Assembly: GCA_021234155.1 (NCBI GenBank)
Contig: JAJEKV010000055.1
Location: forward strand, 2,537,090 to 2,601,089
Source: Isoetes taiwanensis
Taxonomy: Eukaryota > Streptophyta > Lycopodiopsida > Isoetales > Isoetaceae
DNA: 64,000 nt
Direction of reading: 5' to 3'
In this document: piece after piece, positions 60,033 through 64,000 of the stretch
How the letters are laid out: each line of letters begins with the position of its first letter
How positions within the stretch are numbered: the stretch's first letter is position 1
Program-made: the position numbers and the translations under genes
The notes under the pieces: model-generated
Told to the model about the DNA's origin: nothing
The model's database searches: none
The model's input: the letters and a program-made list of their open reading frames with translations, nothing else

Positions 60033-62332
60033 TCAATCCTCTCCATTCTCAAGATCATTTCTATCGCCTTCGACCTCATTTTGGTTGGCTTCATCATTGT
60101 CCTCTTCCTAATTTAACAAATCAGAAGTTAGATCTATTTGAACAAAGGTGAATAACATGAATCAAATTTGGCACTTCATACCTTTTCCTTATCAGACTCG
60201 CTATCAATGTAGCATGTGTTCTACATTTATAAGATACATCTGTGAGATTAATGTAAATTCAAATTGACTATAAAATAACAATCTACATACACTTACTTTA
60301 TTCATAACTTCTATCTCCTTCTTGGATTTCGTCTTGAAAATTATCCCTGGGCTTGATCCTCTTATATAGTCCAATGCCTTATGCTATAATATAAATGCAG
60401 CTCTTAAAATAAAATTTTGATATATTTGAACCTATAAAAAGGTAAACTTACCTTTTTTGGCACAAACCCCTTCGCAATCATCCTTTTCCTAAAGGCTTCA
60501 TATCCCCCTTTTGTAATTATTTCTTGTATCAGATCATTTGTAGGCATGGAGCCCCAATCTTGAAACTGCATAATATTTCATTAATTACAAAAATGAATAC
60601 ATTGATTTCATGTCTTTGATGATTAATTGAATTAAATGAAATATTTCATTAACTACATGGTAATTCCCATTCTCTAATTAGAAAATTGCTTACAAATTTT
60701 GACTTTATTGACATGATCCCTCCTGAACCAGCTCGTTGTTGCTTCTTGCGTTTGGATGCTGCATCTATTTGGCGCTGATATGTCTTCCCACAAAGTTCGA
60801 CAAACCTTTTCCAACTCTCTTCATCTACATGCATTGGTTTGGGTGCATTGTTGGTGCGGACCTTTCTGCGAAGGTTATCCCTGAAATATGAAATAATGTA
60901 ACATGAATATAGTGGACACAAGAATACGCTAAAAGATTCCAAAAGCCATTTATGAATATTCTGATAGTGTTAATATCAAAAGATAGTGTCAATAGAATAT
61001 CCAAGAAATAAAAGGAAGCATACAATACCTCAAAGACAAAACAAAACCAATAAACAATGAACAAAAACAAAAACTGAAGATTGCCTCCCAAACTGTAAGG
61101 ACAATCCAGAGAGAGAAATACCAAAAAAGTACTTTCAACGGTAGTTGATGTCAATGTCCAAATGCTCGTTGCACACGTTTGCAGTCCATATATTTACCAA
61201 TTTCTGGTTGGAGTCAAAGTTTATAAAACAGGGACACAAGGCTGTAACGCCACAGAAAAAACAAGCAAGGAATTGCCAGAAAAAGGGTTTGTTTAGTATT
61301 AACAAAGCAACGAGGAAGTTGCTTCACAAGAAGTTTCTCTTTCAGAAGAAAGATGATGGTAATGATGATGATTAGAAGCAAGAACATTACATAAAATACA
61401 CTGCGTGTGCATCAAAGCATGATGCATAATCATTTGCCAAATGCCTGATTCCTGGAAGGTTAAACAGCAGCATTATGGCAGCCTGAGGCTTTGTAAGAAG
61501 AAAGAATATGATACACAGAAATGGATTGGACGGAATAAAAACAGTGTGTTAGAATTCAGGATGATGATGATGCAAAGAGCCAGCCTTTCAGCTCCAAGCT
61601 TTAGACACAAACCTGTTTGATTCCATGCAAAATCTTGCATGCAACAGCAGCAAAGTGGAGTTTCAAATCCATGACACCTTTTGCAAATTGGCTTTTCCTG
61701 TTCTTATCAGCTATGACACAAGAATACGCTATAATTTGTGTTGAACCTTTTAAAGCTTATAGAAATCTCTAACCTCCAATGTCTCCAACGCTTCTTCAAG
61801 AATCTGATGATGTCCACCTCGCATAGCCCATCACCAAATTGCTCATGGATGTACTTCAAAGTTCTTTGCAAGTGTCGTGGCTTAATCTCCCTGAAAAGCT
61901 TGTCAACCTCCCTACAATAAGTCTTCAATGCATCTGATGCTTTCTGGTTGAACTCACGCCCTGCTTCATCCATTAGCAATTCTCCTCTATGAAAACAAAC
62001 CTGCAGCAGTTTGACAACAATAGAGATAACAAGTGTCAAAATAATAACGATAAGACTAACATACACTAAGTTTTGCACATACCTGCGACCTTGATAACTT
62101 CCTAAATTGGACATTGTAGGAAAGATCAATCTCCTTTAAGGCATCTTTGTCAGTCTTAAGATCATCTTGGTCAGATATATCATCACATTCATCGTCAGAG
62201 GAAGATGAGCAACTAAGCACCACGTGCCTGTTTGTAATGACAGATTGCTTCTTTGAATTTCTGCGGGCTCCTTGTGCAGATGTTTCAGCACAATTATTTG
62301 AAGAATTAGTAGATTGGCGGCGTTTCAATGAC
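60033..62332 (-). CDS. CACTA accessory (Ptta/En/Spm, Transposase_24-like) protein, seven exons, open throughout
   Basis: Seven minus-strand exons join in phase with GT-AG ends: 62332-62083, 62000-61774, 60880-60694, 60565-60452, 60383-60297, 60220-60182 and 60107-60033 (TGA). About 325 codons have no stop or frameshift. Exon 1 is Ser- and acid-rich (SCSSSSDDECDDISDQDD). Exon 2 has VDKLFREIKPRHLQRTLKYI and ends RFLKKRWRHWR. Exon 3 has NAPKPMHVDEESWKRFVELC then AASKRKKQQRAGSGG, matching the plant transposase (Ptta/En/Spm) pattern W..FV…NKxNRxKxxxxhxGG. Exon 4 reads DWGSMPTNDLIQEIITKGGY. The tail is acidic (EEDNDEANQNEVEG). Exon 1 begins at an acceptor, so the start lies upstream, perhaps the ATG at 62626 (about 60 open codons, linking donor unresolved). 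Probable TNPA-like DNA-binding protein; a captured host gene is possible. Confidence 0.7.
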
Positions 62333-62339
62333 CTGTAAT

Positions 62340-62679
62340 TATATCATAAAAAAGCATCAGGATACTACCTTAAACAAACATTTATTACACCTCTTCTGGA
62401 ACATGCAAGACAAAGGAGAATAATATTAAGATGAATGCAGGTGGTGAACATTTCAGGAAATTTGAAAAACTGGAAAAAAGTAAGAAACATCTTGAGACTT
62501 TAATGGATGCCTCGAGATTAAGTCTTGCACTTGCTGCCTTGCATGCTTATTCTCAATCTCCAACACAAAGTTGGTTGGAGCAACAATAGTGTTTCTGAAC
62601 TTTTCAGGCATGTAAATGCAAGTCATTGGAGCATTAATAGAAGTTTATTTCTATATGCTTATTTGCCTTTTCTATAGTT
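62340..62679. promoter_or_regulatory. Divergent intergenic region between the two CACTA genes
   Basis: The two genes point away from each other here. On the minus strand an ATG at 62626 opens MTCIYMPEKFRNTIVAPTNF then VLEIENKHARQQVQDLISRH, a possible first exon of the minus gene. On the plus strand a pyrimidine stretch and AG at about 62677-62679 look like the acceptor before the TNP2 exon. A shared bidirectional promoter is possible but no TATA box is convincing. Confidence 0.3.
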
Positions 62680-64000
62680 TGCTTGATAGAATATTACCAG
62701 ATGGGCATTGTCTTCCAAAATCTAGGAGGGAGGCTAGGGAGCTATTGCGTTCATTTGGACTAGAGTATAACGTCGTGCATGCATGTGTTAATGATTGTAT
62801 TCTATTTCGTAAAGACTATGCAAATGATCAATCATGTCCGGTGTAAGGAAGCCTTCACGAGGAAGGCGAAAAGACAAAAGTGGCACGAAAGGTATTCGCC
62901 ATATGCCTATAATCCCCGACTTGACATATTTTCCGATCGCCCACACTAGCGATTTCATGGACTATCATGCACGACATCGTAGTAGAGATGGAAAGATGAG
63001 AACCTGTGGTGCGAGATGGGGCTTTGTGGAAGCAGATAGAGGAAAAGTGGCCTATATTTGCATTGGAACCCATAGAACGTTAGACTTGGGCTAGGGATTG
63101 ATGGTGTTTGCCCATGGGGATCTATGTCATCCTCTCATATTTGTGTGGCTGTGGCGCTTATAAATTATAACAGTCCACCATGGATGGCTACAAAACCTCG
63201 GCCATATCATGTTGACTTTGATTATTCCGTGTATGTATGTGTATGTAAAACTTAGTTTTTATTGCTTGTATTAAGTATGGAATGGGATAATTGCAGGAAA
63301 ATATAAAGTAAAAAACATGGATGTCTACTTAGAACCTTTGGTGGAAGAACTTGAGATTCTATGGAAGGGAGTACATATGTATGACATTTCTAAAACTCCA
63401 CATGACTTTACGTTCCATGGGATGCTATGCTTTACTCTTCATGACTATCCAGGTTTTACAGAAGCTTCAGGTATGATGTACTATAATGCAAAATCGTAAA
63501 AAACCTTAGATGTTATTTGAATTAATCTTTTGTTGAGATTGTAAGTCTACAAACAAGTGGTGCATATGGATGTCCTTCTTGTGGGACTAGCTTAACATCT
63601 TATAGGTCAAAAGATCTGAAGAAGCAAATATATGTTGGACATAAAAAGTACTTGGCAGAGGGCCATCCTACACGTGGATCCGATGAGACCACGGCCAAAC
63701 GAGATGGACACCTAAGGATTGGTTGGATGCTTGGAAGGAGATGAATCCCAATGTGAATTACTTGACTAGTTATGAAGATGCAAATGCAAATCTTCCGCCA
63801 GGAATGAAGAGGTTATCCATATTCTATAGGTTGGATTATTGGAGTGACTTGGAGTTGGTGCATTTACTTGATCCCATGCACATCTTCAAAATGTCGCACA
63901 TTCTCTTTGGCAAAGATATAACAGGAGAACGGGAAACATTGGCTGCTAGGATGGATCTGAGAGAGCAAAAAATAAAAAAGAAATATTGGCCGATCGAGAA
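62680..64000 (+). pseudogene. TNP2-type CACTA transposase, decayed, runs off the window
   Basis: Family blocks appear in order. LLDRILPDGHCLPKSRREAR and YNVVHACVNDCILFRKDYAN then CPV (62680-62840; family HACPNDCxLYR…CPVCG). IMHDIVVEMER, EPVVRDGALWKQIEEKWPIF (about 62960-63060). NVRLGLGIDGVCPWGSMSSS and INYNSPPWMATKPRP (63075-63200). MDVYLEPLVEELEILWKGVH then DFTFHGMLCFTLHDYPGFTE (63317-63467), with a donor after TCAG. SGAYGCPSCGTSLTSYRSKD and YVGHKKYLAEGHPTRG (63555-63680). LVHLLDPMHIFKMSHILFGK and REQKIKKKYWP at the end. TNP2 is the DDE-type catalytic transposase of CACTA elements. A 2-bp loss after CPV, stops near 62990 and 63080 and a frame change near 63715 indicate a pseudogene, although some gaps could be introns. 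The N-terminus upstream of 62680 was not found. Confidence 0.85.

Larger units (their letters stand above)
59163..64000 (+). mobile_element. CACTA (En/Spm) DNA transposon, left part; continues beyond the window
   Basis: The left terminus is CACTACAAGAGGAGGG at 59163, the classic CACTA end. It is followed by some 600 bp of subterminal repeats based on TGACAC / TGTGTCA. Inside are a minus-strand gene with a plant En/Spm-type accessory domain (60033-62332 or beyond) and a plus-strand TNP2-type transposase (62680 to the window end). The right terminus and target duplication are outside the window. The two genes are divergent, which differs from the usual same-strand arrangement in En/Spm. Confidence 0.85.

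Noticed and set aside
63001-63094. Independent plus-strand gene at 62834-63094
   Set aside because: It is an out-of-frame reading across the TNP2 transposase remnant; the family blocks lie in the other frames.

Overview
This window looks like nuclear DNA of a land plant. The support is a two-exon plant-type saccharopine dehydrogenase-like gene, P-class and PLS-class pentatricopeptide repeat (PPR) remnants, plant-type Ty1/copia and CACTA (En/Spm) elements, GT-AG introns and AT-rich intergenic DNA. The mixture of a DIRS/Ngaro-type tyrosine-recombinase retrotransposon, LINEs with simple-repeat tails and a pogo-like transposase would fit a non-flowering plant such as a fern or lycophyte. That is inference; the sequence does not name the species.

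Layout. 1-4.5 kb: the 3' end of an unrecognised acidic-protein gene, a copia gag fragment (minus strand) and a decayed pogo/Tigger-like transposase (plus strand). 4.5-7.7 kb: GC-rich LINE A (minus). 7.7-15 kb: gene-poor DNA with a Helitron-like 3' terminus, minisatellites full of heat-shock-element-like motifs, a 0.9-kb CT tract, and SINE-like units with Pol III boxes. 15.0-16.9 kb: the only near-complete single-copy host gene, a saccharopine dehydrogenase-like oxidoreductase with one frame break in exon 1. 18.9-19.5 kb: three small inverted-repeat elements in a row. 20.5-22.5 kb: LINE B (minus). 22.5-26.7 kb: a 4.2-kb segment bounded by an inverted pair of structured ~30-bp motifs and holding broken pieces of three unrelated host genes (RBP45/47-type RRM protein, papain-like protease, PLS-PPR); it may be a gene-capturing transposon. 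27.3-29.2 kb: P-class PPR pseudogene (minus). 30.8-36.6 kb: a copia retrotransposon with a target-site duplication, whose 5' LTR holds LINE C. 36.6-42.5 kb: fold-back elements, duplications, a LINE 3' stub and a second Helitron-like end. 42.5-58.1 kb: a DIRS/Ngaro-like element interrupted, inside a TC microsatellite, by LINEs E and F. 59.2-64.0 kb: the left part of a CACTA element, with a CACTACAAG end, subterminal repeats, a splice-consistent minus-strand gene and a decayed plus-strand TNP2 transposase that runs off the window.

The window is therefore mainly a nested record of transposition: LINE C in a copia LTR, and LINEs E and F in the DIRS-like element. The strongest observations are (1) the DIRS/Ngaro-like element in a plant, (2) a two-tier stem-loop with compensatory changes at the 3' end of every LINE copy, (3) the open-frame, intron-bearing minus-strand gene in an otherwise decayed CACTA element, (4) the possible gene-fragment-capturing element at 22.5-26.7 kb, and (5) the arrays of heat-shock-element-like sites at 10.4-12.9 kb.

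All coordinates, splice sites and translations were read by eye; no database search or alignment program was run.
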